From Brevundimonas sp. SL130 (GTDB lineage: Bacteria > Pseudomonadota > Alphaproteobacteria > Caulobacterales > Caulobacteraceae), in the NCBI RefSeq assembly GCF_026625805.1, contig NZ_CP113064.1, positions 1,426,001 through 1,490,000 on the forward strand: a stretch of 64,000 bases of DNA. The letters are read 5' to 3'. Shown piece by piece: positions 43,302 through 52,155 of this stretch. Numbering within the stretch: position 1 is the stretch's first letter; every line of letters begins with the position of its first letter. Position numbers and translations under genes: made by a program. The notes beneath the pieces are model-generated. The model searched no databases. It saw only the letters and a program-made list of their open reading frames with translations, and was not told the DNA's origin.

Positions 43302-45229
43302 CGGCGGCGGTCGGGGTGGACGGCTCGCCGTCGCAGCGCGACGACCTGTTGCGTCAGGCGAGGGACCTGCGTGTGGCGGGGCAGCCGGCCGAGGCGCTTG
43401 CGGTGCTGGATCGGTTGCAAGCCCTGTATCCACGGTTCAGCCGGGGGCTTCACGAGCGCGGCCATTGTCATGTGATGGTGGGCGACGCGGCGGCGGCGCT
43501 TGAGGCGTTGCGCGAGGCGGTTCGGCTGAATCCCAGCCTGCCGGCCGGCTGGGACATGCTGGAACAGCTGCACCGGATGCGGGGCGAGGTCGGGCCGGCG
43601 GAGGCGGCGGCGCAGAGATTGGCGACGCTGACGCGGTTACCGCCACAGGTCGTGGCGGCGGATAGTCTGCTGGCCGACGGCGATCTGGCGGAAGCCGAGA
43701 CGGTGATCCGTGATTTTCTGAGCCGTCGGGGCGCGTCGGCGGGGGCCTTGCGTCTGCTCGCGCGGATCCGCGAGGCCAGCGGCGCGGCGGATGAGGCGCT
43801 GGCGCTGCTGGAGGGCGTGCTGGAGAGCGCGCCGGACTATGACGCCGCGCGGTTCGACTACGCCATGATCTTGCTGCAGCGGCAGCGACCCCAGGCGGCG
43901 CTGTGCGAGGCGGAACGGCTGTTGGCGGGCGAGCCGGCGCGGCGGGACTATCTGAAACTGTTCGCCACCGCCTGTGTCGCCCTGGGCGACTATGAGCCGG
44001 TGATCGAGGTCTACCGGCGTTTGCTGGAGGGCGCGCCGGCCCTAGGCGGCGAGACGGCGGAGCTGAGGCTTTGGCGGGCGAACGCTTTAAAGATCACGGG
44101 GCGGCTGGAGGAGGCGGTGGCGGACTATCGCGCCGCGCTGGCGGCCCGGCCCGACTATGGCGTCGCCTGGTTCAGCCTGGCGAACCTGAAGATCCACAGT
44201 TTCACAGACGCCGATATCGAGCGATTGCAGATCGCCGCGGCGCGACCGGACCTACAGGCGATGGACCAAGTCTATCTGGCCTTCGCCCTGGGCAAGGCGT
44301 TGGAGGACCGGGCGGATTATCAGGCCTCCTGGCGGTGGTACGGGCAGGGAAACCGTGTCCGAGCCGCGATCGGCCGATACAGGCCCGATGTGGCCGAGGC
44401 CTGCGCCGCGCGCACCGCAAAGGCGTTCGATGCGGGACTGTTCGACAATCGCGCGAACTGGGGCGCGCCCGATGCCGATCCCATCTTTGTCGTGGGTCTG
44501 CCACGATCGGGGTCGACGCTGATCGAGCAGATCCTGGCCTCGCACTCTCTGGTCGAGGGGACGCAGGAGCTGACGGAGATCGGTCGGTATGCGGGCGAGC
44601 TGTTCGGGCGCGACCCCGATTGCGGTCTGCCCGTGCGGCCGGAGGCGGCGCATCAGATGTCGGCGGATGAAGTCCGCGCCCTGGGCGAGCGGTTTCTGGC
44701 CGAGACGCGGATCTATCGCCGCGAGGGGCGGCCCTTTTTCATCGACAAGATGCCGAACAATTTCTGGCATATTGGCCTGATTCATCTGATCCTGCCCAGG
44801 GCCAGGATCATTGATGTGCGCCGCGAACCCATGGCCTGTTGCTTCAGCAATCTGAAACAGCTGTTCGGCACGACCAATCAGGAATTCACCTACGACGGCG
44901 ATCATATCGCGCGCTATTACCGCAGCTATCTGGACCTGATGCGGCATTGGGACGAGGTGCTGCCGGGGCGTGTGCTGCGGGTGCAGTATGAGGATCTGGT
45001 CGAGGATCTGGACGGTGGGGTGCGGCGCATGCTGGAGCATTGCGGTCTGGCGTTCGAACCGGCCTGTCTGGAGTTTCACCAGACCCGACGCAGCGTGCGC
45101 ACGCCCAGTTCCGAACAGGTGCGACAACCGATCAGCCGAGACGGCCTGGCGCAATGGCGCAACTACGAACCCTGGCTCGCGCCGCTTCAGGCCGCGCTGG
45201 GGGACGCCTTGATCCGTTACAGGGACTGA
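43298..45229 (+). CDS. TPR-repeat sulfotransferase
   Basis: 643 residues. N-terminal half is a run of TPR helices (LLRQARDLRVAGQPAEALAVL, HVMVGDAAAALEALREAVRL, ALKITGRLEEAVADYRAAL), a peptide-binding scaffold. C-terminal half is a sulfotransferase: PAPS loop FVVGLPRSGSTLIEQILAS (about 397-415), DKMPNNFWHIGLI, and 3'-phosphate motif RIIDVRREPMACCFSNLKQLF. TPR-sulfotransferases resemble protein-tyrosine sulfotransferase arrangements, so a peptide acceptor is plausible. Coupled by ATGA to the preceding hydroxylase. Confidence 0.87.
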   Translation: MTAAVGVDGSPSQRDDLLRQARDLRVAGQPAEALAVLDRLQALYPRFSRGLHERGHCHVMVGDAAAALEALREAVRLNPSLPAGWDMLEQLHRMRGEVGPAEAAAQRLATLTRLPPQVVAADSLLADGDLAEAETVIRDFLSRRGASAGALRLLARIREASGAADEALALLEGVLESAPDYDAARFDYAMILLQRQRPQAALCEAERLLAGEPARRDYLKLFATACVALGDYEPVIEVYRRLLEGAPALGGETAELRLWRANALKITGRLEEAVADYRAALAARPDYGVAWFSLANLKIHSFTDADIERLQIAAARPDLQAMDQVYLAFALGKALEDRADYQASWRWYGQGNRVRAAIGRYRPDVAEACAARTAKAFDAGLFDNRANWGAPDADPIFVVGLPRSGSTLIEQILASHSLVEGTQELTEIGRYAGELFGRDPDCGLPVRPEAAHQMSADEVRALGERFLAETRIYRREGRPFFIDKMPNNFWHIGLIHLILPRARIIDVRREPMACCFSNLKQLFGTTNQEFTYDGDHIARYYRSYLDLMRHWDEVLPGRVLRVQYEDLVEDLDGGVRRMLEHCGLAFEPACLEFHQTRRSVRTPSSEQVRQPISRDGLAQWRNYEPWLAPLQAALGDALIRYRD

Positions 45230-45233
45230 CCCC

Positions 45234-46184
45234 ATGCGACTGTCGCAGCCCTTCTATCAGCTTCCGGTTCTGTTCGATGTCGAGCGTCTTCAGGCCGAGG
45301 TCGCGGCCCTGCCGGACGAGGCGTGGGGGCCGCATCCGGATCGCGTGCGCGGCAACAGTGCGGCGCGTCTGATCAGCGCCGGGGGGGCGGAAACGGATTC
45401 GGTCCATGGGCAGATGTCGCCGACCCGATGGCTGGAGCAGATGCCCTATCTGCGTCAGGTCCTGGCGGGCTTCGGCGTGGTGTGGAGTCGGTCGCGGCTG
45501 ATGCGTCTGGCGCCCGGCGCCGGCGTGCCGGAACATGCCGACATTAATCATCACTGGCATACGCGGGTGCGGCTGCACATCCCGGTCTTCACCCGGCCCG
45601 AGGTGCGTTTCCACTGCGACGGCGAGGCCATTCACATGGCGGCGGGGGAGGCCTGGATCTTCGACAACTGGCGCCGGCACCATGTGGAGAACCGGTCCGA
45701 GGCCGAGCGGATTCACCTGGTCGCCGACACCACCGGCACGGCCGCCTTTTGGCAGTTCGCCTGTGGGAAGACGCCGCCGCGCGATCAGTGGCGGACGGTG
45801 GGGTGGGATCCCGCCGCACGGTCTCAACTATTGACAGAAGCCGACCAGAGGTTCGCGATCATGCCGGCGGCCGAGGTGCAGTGGCTGGTGGACGATCTCT
45901 GTGAAGAACTGACGCCCGCCGTCGACAGCGTCGAAGCCCAGGCGCGCGCCGAACGGTTCCGGGCGGTGCTGGCGGGCTTTGTTCAGGATTGGCGTCAGCT
46001 GTGCGCCCTGCACGGAGTGTCTGGTCGGGCGCGACCCGATTTCGCGCGTCTTGCCGGCGCCGTGCATCAGGCGGTCAGGCCGCTGGCGGAGGGGCTGGTG
46101 ATGCGCACCAACGGCGCCGGCGCCCTGCTGGTGCTGGAGAAGCGGGTGCTGCAGCATCTGGTCGCGGAACAGGGCGTCGGCTGA
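45234..46184 (+). CDS. Second aspartyl/asparaginyl beta-hydroxylase-like oxygenase, with C-terminal extension
   Basis: 316 residues. Oxygenase core in the first 185: SRLMRLAPGAGVPEHADINHHWHTRVRLHIPVFT (first His, HxD) and IFDNWRRHHVENRSEAERIHLVAD (second His and Arg). The remaining 130 residues are helical with no domain I recognise, unlike the first hydroxylase of the operon. Starts 5 bases after the TPR-sulfotransferase. Two hydroxylases with two sulfotransferases suggest hydroxylation followed by sulfation on one substrate; this is inference. Confidence 0.82.
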   Translation: MRLSQPFYQLPVLFDVERLQAEVAALPDEAWGPHPDRVRGNSAARLISAGGAETDSVHGQMSPTRWLEQMPYLRQVLAGFGVVWSRSRLMRLAPGAGVPEHADINHHWHTRVRLHIPVFTRPEVRFHCDGEAIHMAAGEAWIFDNWRRHHVENRSEAERIHLVADTTGTAAFWQFACGKTPPRDQWRTVGWDPAARSQLLTEADQRFAIMPAAEVQWLVDDLCEELTPAVDSVEAQARAERFRAVLAGFVQDWRQLCALHGVSGRARPDFARLAGAVHQAVRPLAEGLVMRTNGAGALLVLEKRVLQHLVAEQGVG

Positions 46185-46262
46185 GGGCGTGCTTGCCGCC
46201 TTAAGGACGGCGACCTAGGCTGGCGGGGTGTCGCCGCAAGGCGGCGTCTCCGGAGCCTTCGC

Positions 46263-48062
46263 ATGTCCGACGCCTCGCTGATCCTGTCCCGGCGCGATCT
46301 GGATTTCATTCTGTACGAATGGCTGGAGGTCGAGCGCCTGACGCAGCGGGCGCGGTTTGCGGATCATGATCGGGTGTCGTTCGACGGGGTGCTGGACACC
46401 TGCGCCCAGCTTGCGGCGGATATGTTCGCGCCGCACAATCGCAAGGCCGACCAGAACGAGCCGACCTTTGACGGCGAGCGGGTGACGATGATCCCCGAGG
46501 TGGCCCAGGCCCTGGCGGCCTTCCGCGAGGCGGGGCTGTTCTCGGCGGCGCAGGATTATGAGCTGGGCGGGCTGCAACTGCCCAATGTGATCGAGCGCGC
46601 CGGCTTCGCCTGGTTCCAGGCGGCCAATGTGGGGACGGCGGCCTATCCCTTCCTGACCATCGGGGCGGCCAATCTGCTGAAGACCCATGGCACGGCCGCG
46701 CAGATCGACGCCTATGTGCGGCCGATGCTGGAGGGGCGGTTCTTCGGCACCATGTGCCTGTCGGAGCCCCAGGCGGGGTCGTCGCTGGGGGATATTCGCA
46801 CTCGCGCAGTTCCGCAGGCCGACGGCAGCTATCGGCTGTTCGGATCGAAGATGTGGATCTCGGGCGGGGATCACGACCTGTCGGAGACCATCGTCCATAT
46901 GGTGCTGGCCCGGATGGAGGGGGCGCCGGCGGGGGTGAAGGGGATTTCGCTGTTCGTGGTTCCCAAACACCTGCTCGACGAGAGCGGCGCGCCGGGCGAG
47001 CGCAACGACGTCGTCCTGGCCGGGCTGAACCACAAGATGGGCTATCGCGGCACGACCAACACCCTGCTGAACTTCGGCGAAGGACGGCATGCGCCAGGCG
47101 GGCAGGCGGGCGCGGTCGGCTGGCTGGTCGGGGCGCCGCACCAGGGGTTGGCCGCCATGTTCCACATGATGAACGAGGCGCGGATCGGGGTCGGGGCGGG
47201 GGCGGCGGCCCTGGGCTATACCGGCTATCTGCACGCCCTGTACTATGCGCGCGGCCGGCCGCAGGGACGGCCCCTGTCGGCCAAGGATCCCGCCAGTCCG
47301 CCCGTGCCGATCATCCAGCACGCCGACGTGCGTCGAATGCTGCTGGCGCAGAAATCCTATGCCGAGGGGGCGCTGGCGCTGAACCTGTATTGCGCCCTCC
47401 TGACCGACGACCAGACGACGGCGGAAGACGCGACCGAGCGGGAGCGGGCCGGGCGGCTGCTGGACATGCTGACGCCCATCGCCAAGAGCTGGCCGTCGCA
47501 ATGGTGTCTGGAGGGCAACAGCCTGGCGATCCAGGTGCTGGGCGGATACGGCTATACCCGCGACTATCCGGTCGAGCAGTTCTATCGCGACAATCGGCTG
47601 AACCCGATCCACGAGGGGACGCACGGGATCCAGGGGTTGGACCTGCTGGGCCGCAAGGCGATCATGGACGGCGGCGCGGGCCTGAAGCTGCTCGGCGAGA
47701 CCGTTCTAGAGACGGTGGCGCGGGTGTCGGGCGACCCCGAGTTGGAGCCCTATGGCGAGGCCCTGGCCAAGGCCATGGTCCGTATCGGCGAGGCAACGGC
47801 GACGGTGTGGCGCGACGGGGATCCGGAGCGGGCCCTGGCCAACGCCTCGACCTATCTGGAGGCCGTGGGCCATGCGGTGCTGGCCTGGATCTGGCTGGAG
47901 CAGGCGCTGGCGGCCGTGGGCAAGACCGGCGACTTCTATGACGGCAAGCGCCAGGCCGCGCGCTACTTCTTCCGGTGGGAACTGCCGAAGATCGGGCCGA
48001 TGCTGGATCTGCTGGTCAGCAAGGACGACACCACTCTGACGATGCAGGACGCCTGGTTCTGA
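46263..48062 (+). CDS. Acyl-CoA dehydrogenase with C-terminal extension domain
   Basis: 599 residues. Standard acyl-CoA dehydrogenase core: GLFSAAQDYELGGLQLP, MCLSEPQAGSSLGDIRTRA (FAD/substrate loop), KMWISGGDHDLSETIVHMVLARM, GYGYTRDYPVEQFYRDNRLNPIHEGTHGIQGLDLLGRK (catalytic Glu region), and the extra C-terminal helical domain (Acyl-CoA_dh_C) that gives the 600-residue length. FAD-dependent alpha,beta-desaturation of an acyl-CoA in the cytoplasm; chain specificity cannot be told. Stands alone and ends directly against the convergent heme oxygenase gene. Confidence 0.92.
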   Translation: MSDASLILSRRDLDFILYEWLEVERLTQRARFADHDRVSFDGVLDTCAQLAADMFAPHNRKADQNEPTFDGERVTMIPEVAQALAAFREAGLFSAAQDYELGGLQLPNVIERAGFAWFQAANVGTAAYPFLTIGAANLLKTHGTAAQIDAYVRPMLEGRFFGTMCLSEPQAGSSLGDIRTRAVPQADGSYRLFGSKMWISGGDHDLSETIVHMVLARMEGAPAGVKGISLFVVPKHLLDESGAPGERNDVVLAGLNHKMGYRGTTNTLLNFGEGRHAPGGQAGAVGWLVGAPHQGLAAMFHMMNEARIGVGAGAAALGYTGYLHALYYARGRPQGRPLSAKDPASPPVPIIQHADVRRMLLAQKSYAEGALALNLYCALLTDDQTTAEDATERERAGRLLDMLTPIAKSWPSQWCLEGNSLAIQVLGGYGYTRDYPVEQFYRDNRLNPIHEGTHGIQGLDLLGRKAIMDGGAGLKLLGETVLETVARVSGDPELEPYGEALAKAMVRIGEATATVWRDGDPERALANASTYLEAVGHAVLAWIWLEQALAAVGKTGDFYDGKRQAARYFFRWELPKIGPMLDLLVSKDDTTLTMQDAWF

Positions 48063-48668
48063 TCAGGCGGCGGCGGTTCCGGGCCAGAAGGTCCGGTCGA
48101 CCAGGCCGCGCACGCGGCTGAAGGCGGCCGAGGCCCCGGCCATGACCCGGGCCTCTTCGTCGACCGTCAGGTCGAGGGCGTCGAGGGCGGCGGTGAAACT
48201 GCGCCAATGGTTGGCGCGGCCCTCGGGCGAGGCGGCCAGGTGGCGGGCGCCGAACTCGGCTGACAGGCCCAGGCCGGCGGCGGCCTTCAGCAGGAAGGCG
48301 GCGCCCAGGTTCGAGCCCTCGGCCACATAGAGCCAGCCCAGGGCGGTGGGCGCGTCCAGCGGCGCGTCGGGCTCGAACCGGAGCCGCTCGCCTTCCGGCG
48401 CAGGGGCGGCGCCCAGATCGGCCAGATCCGCGCAGACCTGCTCATAACGACGGCGGTCCGCCAGATCGGGAATCTTCGTCGCCAGCTCGGGCGCGCCATA
48501 GAGGGCGGCGATGTCGCGGTGGAATAACTGCTGGACCCGCAGGAAGTCGGCATAGGATTCACGGCTGGCGAAGGGCTCGGCCTTCATGATCGTCTGGTCC
48601 AGCCCGTCGTGAACGCCATGGGTCGCCGCCTTCAGACGTCTGGCGCGGCTCGTATCGACTTCGGTCAT
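48063..48668 (-). CDS. Heme oxygenase (biliverdin-producing)
   Basis: 201 residues, all-helical. RRLKAATHGVHDGLDQTI contains the proximal heme ligand (His17 or His20), and ALGWLYVAEGSNLGAAFLLKAA is the distal helix with the flexible glycines. It opens heme to biliverdin, iron and CO, for iron acquisition or a bacteriophytochrome chromophore. No phytochrome gene is in the window. A 29-base dyad lies 32 bases upstream and could be an iron-responsive operator. ATG preferred to the TTG one codon upstream. Confidence 0.85.
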   Translation of the reverse strand: MTEVDTSRARRLKAATHGVHDGLDQTIMKAEPFASRESYADFLRVQQLFHRDIAALYGAPELATKIPDLADRRRYEQVCADLADLGAAPAPEGERLRFEPDAPLDAPTALGWLYVAEGSNLGAAFLLKAAAGLGLSAEFGARHLAASPEGRANHWRSFTAALDALDLTVDEEARVMAGASAAFSRVRGLVDRTFWPGTAAA

Positions 48669-48699
48669 CAAATGCCTCGGGTTACTGAGGCTGGAGCTA

Positions 48700-48728
48700 A
48701 CCTACTTGCGAACAAATCGCAAGTAGGT
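48700..48728. promoter_or_regulatory. Extended dyad upstream of heme oxygenase (possible Fur-type box or hairpin)
   Basis: ACCTACTTGCGA (48700-48711) and TCGCAAGTAGGT (48717-48728) are perfect inverted repeats with an ACAAA spacer. The core TTGCGAACAAATCGCAA has the 7-3-7 layout of Fur-like boxes. It lies between the heme oxygenase start and the stop of the upstream gene, so it may instead be the terminator of that gene. Confidence 0.45.
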
Positions 48729-48736
48729 CGGGGGCG

Positions 48737-49903
48737 TCACGGGCGGATGAAGTGCGGCACGAAGCGGGAGGCGTTGCGGGTGATGCGGCCCGTGTCCTCG
48801 CGCAGGCTGATGCCGGCGGGCTCGGTTCCCACGACCCAGGAGCCGACGATGACGTGGTTGCCGTCGAACAGGGGCGGATTGCAAAGGGCCTGACGGATAT
48901 AGCGCCCCTCGCCATAGCCGCCGTCCACGACCTCGGCCGCGCTGTGGCCCTGGTCGATCAGTTCGACATTGTCGCCCTCGCGCGAGAACAGGGGCTTGCG
49001 GACATAGGATGAGCCCAGCGCCGTCTCGGCCGGATCGCCTTCGAAATAGGATTCCAACAGGTTGGGGTGGCCTTTGTGGCGTTCCCACAGCAGGGGCAGG
49101 ATGGCCTTGTTGGACAGGATGCTCTTCCAGGCCGGCTCCAGCACCGTGACCTCGGCGGTGGGCAGGGGGGCGGCGTAGTCGTCGCGCAGCATCTGCTCCC
49201 ACGGATAGAGCTTGAACATCGCCTGGATGATCCAGTTCTCGTGGTCCACGAACCGGCCGTCGGCGTTGAGGCCGATCTGGTCGATGGCGACGAACTGGGG
49301 CTCCAGCCCGGCCTGACGCGCCAGGTCTTCGAGAAAACGGACCGTCTGCCGGTCCTCGACAAACTCGGCGTCCGAGGCGAAGTGGACGAAGCCGCCGTTG
49401 GGGAAGATGGCGCGGAAGCGGTCGACCAGCTTTTCGTGCAGGCTGTTGAACTGATCGGCGTCGGCGGGCAGGGCGCCGGCGGCGATCTGATCCTCCAGCC
49501 ACAGCCACTGGAACACCGCCGTCTCATAGATGCTGGTCGGGGTGTCGGCGTTGTACTCGTACAGCTTGGCCGGGCCCTTGCCGTCATAAGCGAAGTCGAA
49601 CCGGCCATAGAGGGACGGGTCGCCCCGTTTCCAGCTGGCGGCGACATAGTCCCGCATGGTCTCGGGAATATCGAGCTGCTCCATCAGCCGCTCGGACTGA
49701 ACGGCCTCATTGACCAGCTCCAGGCACAGGCCGTGCAGTTCCTCGGTCGGCGCTTCGATCCCGTCCTCGATCTCGGGCAGCGAGAAGGCGTAGGCCGCCG
49801 TCTCGTCCCAATAGGGTTTGCCGTCGGTATGGCGCCAGGTGAAGCCGAGTTCCTCGGCCTTGGCGTCCCAGTCGGTGCGGGGATCGAAGCGCAGACGCTC
49901 CAT
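48737..49903 (-). CDS. yjfC: Glutathionylspermidine synthase-like ATP-grasp protein (YjfC/YgiC family)
   Basis: 388 residues, the standard length of YjfC/YgiC. ATP-grasp features: SLYGRFDFAYDGKGPAKLYEYNADTPTSIYETAVFQW near residue 100, LLWERHKGHPNLLESYF, and SYVRKPLFSREGDNVELI near 315 for nucleotide binding. These proteins carry the synthetase half of glutathionylspermidine synthase without the amidase; a peptide-bond-forming reaction is expected, but the substrate is not settled. Third gene of the minus-strand yjf operon, 3 bases after the PspA-like gene. Confidence 0.9.
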   Translation of the reverse strand: MERLRFDPRTDWDAKAEELGFTWRHTDGKPYWDETAAYAFSLPEIEDGIEAPTEELHGLCLELVNEAVQSERLMEQLDIPETMRDYVAASWKRGDPSLYGRFDFAYDGKGPAKLYEYNADTPTSIYETAVFQWLWLEDQIAAGALPADADQFNSLHEKLVDRFRAIFPNGGFVHFASDAEFVEDRQTVRFLEDLARQAGLEPQFVAIDQIGLNADGRFVDHENWIIQAMFKLYPWEQMLRDDYAAPLPTAEVTVLEPAWKSILSNKAILPLLWERHKGHPNLLESYFEGDPAETALGSSYVRKPLFSREGDNVELIDQGHSAAEVVDGGYGEGRYIRQALCNPPLFDGNHVIVGSWVVGTEPAGISLREDTGRITRNASRFVPHFIRP

Positions 49904-49906
49904 GGT

Positions 49907-50647
49907 TCAGGCCGGATCTTTATCAGGCGTGGATTGACCGATGCGCGGCGTGACCACCGTCACCTCCGGCTGGCTGAGGCGAGCCAGGACGTCGTCGGCC
50001 GACGAATGACCGGGCAGGATGCCGGCGTCGCGCAGCTTGGCGTCCAGGTCGGCGCCGGTGCGGCGGTCTTCCAGGGCCTGGCTGGCGTTGAGCTTTTCTT
50101 CCTGGATGGCCTGGCGCTGCTTGATGCGTTGCAGGCTGTCGGCGGCCGAGCCGATGCGCGACTGGGCGCCGGCCGAGTTCAGGGCGACCGAGGTCTGGGC
50201 GCGCTGGACGGAGTCGTTGACCTTGACGATGTCGATCTCGCGACGGAGCGTCTCAATCTTCTGGTCGGTCGAGGCGATGGCCGTGCGCAGGCGGGTCTCG
50301 GCCGTCTTCATATCCTCGATCAGCGGGCCGCGGCTGGTGATCTCGACTTCCAGCTCGGCGATGCGGCTGGCGACTTCGCGGGCCAGGTCGGTCTTGCCCT
50401 GACCCAGGGCCGAACGGGCCGAGCTTTCGTATTTGGCGATCTGGTCGCGGAAGCTGACCATTTCGTTTTCGGCCATCCGGCGGCGCGCCACCAGGCCGGC
50501 GAGGTCGTCGCGGGCCTTGCCCTGGGCGTTGTCGGCGTCGCGGATTTCCTGGTCGAGGATCTTCAGCGCATTGGCGTCGACGACGCCCTGGGCGGCGTCA
50601 TGGGCCGAGCCGCGGAACAGGGCGGAGAGTTTTCTGAGCATGGACAT
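49907..50647 (-). CDS. yjfJ: PspA/IM30-family protein (YjfJ-like)
   Basis: 246 residues, almost entirely coiled coil: LRKLSALFRGSAHDAAQGVVDANALKILDQEIRDADNAQGKARDDLAGLVARRR, then long heptads to residue 200. This is the ESCRT-III-like PspA fold that coats stressed inner membranes. In E. coli the yjfIJKLMC set has the same member. It follows the YjfI-like gene by 15 bases and precedes the ATP-grasp gene. Confidence 0.9.
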   Translation of the reverse strand: MSMLRKLSALFRGSAHDAAQGVVDANALKILDQEIRDADNAQGKARDDLAGLVARRRMAENEMVSFRDQIAKYESSARSALGQGKTDLAREVASRIAELEVEITSRGPLIEDMKTAETRLRTAIASTDQKIETLRREIDIVKVNDSVQRAQTSVALNSAGAQSRIGSAADSLQRIKQRQAIQEEKLNASQALEDRRTGADLDAKLRDAGILPGHSSADDVLARLSQPEVTVVTPRIGQSTPDKDPA

Positions 50648-50662
50648 GGTCTGGCTTCCGGA

Positions 50663-51343
50663 TCAGGCGGCGTCGGCGCCGAAGGTTTCACGCAGTTCAG
50701 TGGCGTCGATCGCGTTCTCGGCCAGGGTGCGCAGTTCGATGAGGATGGTCTGAAGCGTCGTCTTGCACGACAGTTCACCCATCAACTCATACACGTCTTC
50801 GCCGCCGACGTTGGTGATGGCGAAGTTGGACAGGGGCACCACGCGCTGGGCCTTCAGCAGGAACTCATTGAAGGCGTGGCGGTCGGTCTGTTCCGACACG
50901 GGCCACAGCAGGACCGAGCAGACGATCTGGGCGCCGCCGACGCTGAGATAGACCGGCAGGTCGCCGTATTCGTGCATGGTGGCCAGGAGTACGGCGTCCG
51001 CGCCCTCAAGCACGCGCAGGGTCATTTCCCCTTCACGTAGCAGGGCCGACTCGTCCAGCGCCGCCTTGATGGCGGGCACGGTCCAGGGGGTTTCGATCAC
51101 GGCGTCCATATGGTGGTCGTCTCCAGAAGTGATGGAATGAGAAGTGGGGCGGCGCGCGCGGCCGGCAAGATGAGGGCCACGGGTGGAATCGGTGATGATG
51201 GCGCGGACGGCGGCCTTGACGTCGTCGCGGGCGGATTCGGGCACCCAAAGCTCCAGCTTGACCAGGCCTGCCTCGCGACGCGCCTGTCGCCACGCACGGA
51301 TGCGATCATTGGCGGCGGACGAGGGTGGGGCGCTGTTCGGCAT
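50663..51343 (-). CDS. yjfI: DUF2170 protein (YjfI-like) with N-terminal basic extension
   Basis: 226 residues. The C-terminal 140 (from DAVIETPWTVPAIKAALDES) match DUF2170: LPVYLSVGGAQIVCSVLLWPV, NEFLLKAQRVVPLSNFAITNVGGEDVYELMGELS and LAENAIDATELRE. The N-terminal 75 hold RIRAWRQARREAGLVKLELWVPESARDDVKAAVRAI, which resembles ribbon-helix-helix antitoxin-like segments. Either a fusion or a longer form of the family. First gene of the minus-strand yjf operon. ATG at MPNSAPPS chosen; neither it nor an ATG eight codons upstream has a good ribosome site. Confidence 0.83.
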   Translation of the reverse strand: MPNSAPPSSAANDRIRAWRQARREAGLVKLELWVPESARDDVKAAVRAIITDSTRGPHLAGRARRPTSHSITSGDDHHMDAVIETPWTVPAIKAALDESALLREGEMTLRVLEGADAVLLATMHEYGDLPVYLSVGGAQIVCSVLLWPVSEQTDRHAFNEFLLKAQRVVPLSNFAITNVGGEDVYELMGELSCKTTLQTILIELRTLAENAIDATELRETFGADAA

Positions 51344-51481
51344 GTGGTTACATGAAACGCGTAACATGTATGCTTGACTTGAAGCAAGATCGGACGGAAG
51401 TTGGCGACATGAACCGCATCTTTCGGTCGCATCGTCGCTGTTCGCTCGCCGTCGGCGCGCATCGGGCCTAGATAGTCGTCC

Positions 51482-52129
51482 ATGTTCAAGAAACTTTTTG
51501 GATCACCAGACAAAGTTGAGCCCGTCTCCAAGCTGGCGACGGTGCGCAACATCACCGTCGGGCGCACCGTGTCGCTAGACCCGCTGGCCTGGCGCCGGCT
51601 GGGGGACGAGACGCATTTCACCCTGGATCGCGACGTGCTGGATATCTCGGCCCAGGGGCTGGTCAGCCTGGACGGCGGACAGTTTGTCCACCGCTTCTAT
51701 ACCGACGACCACGTCATGCTTCAGGCCATGAGCGACGACGAGGCGGGGCTGGAAAGCTATGACTTCAGCCTGTTCATCCCCTGGACCTCGGCCTATCCGC
51801 CGGGCGAGCGGGAGCGGCGGGTCTGGCGCGACCGGCTGTCGGCGCCGGTATTCCATGGTGCGGCCGAGGAACTGCCGGACTATCCGCGCTTCTGGTTCGC
51901 CGAGAGCGACGCCGTTCAGCCGCCGGTCACTCTGTGGGAAACCATCTGGGACGACCGGGCGGCGACCAAGCCCTATGCCAAGATCTTCCAGACCTGCATG
52001 CTGTACGCACGCGAACTGGCGGATGGACGCGAGCTTATGATCGCCCTGGAGCAACAGCCCGAGGGTGGCGAGACGACGCACGAAATCATGATCGGCATTC
52101 CGCTGGAAATGGCCGAGTTCCGCGCCTGA
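51482..52129 (+). CDS. yjfK: DUF2491 protein (YjfK-like)
   Basis: 215 residues, soluble. MFKKLFGSP start, then ITVGRTVSLDPLAWRRL, GLVSLDGGQFVHRFYTDDHVMLQ, SLFIPWTSAYPPGERERRVWRDRL and ARELADGRELMIALEQQPEG, as in YjfK. Function unknown; always found with the PspA-like, DUF350 and DUF1190 genes. Divergent from yjfI with about 140 bases between starts, which must hold both promoters. Confidence 0.87.
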   Translation: MFKKLFGSPDKVEPVSKLATVRNITVGRTVSLDPLAWRRLGDETHFTLDRDVLDISAQGLVSLDGGQFVHRFYTDDHVMLQAMSDDEAGLESYDFSLFIPWTSAYPPGERERRVWRDRLSAPVFHGAAEELPDYPRFWFAESDAVQPPVTLWETIWDDRAATKPYAKIFQTCMLYARELADGRELMIALEQQPEGGETTHEIMIGIPLEMAEFRA

Positions 52130-52155
52130 GGGCGCACATTGAGGGGCAAGACAGA

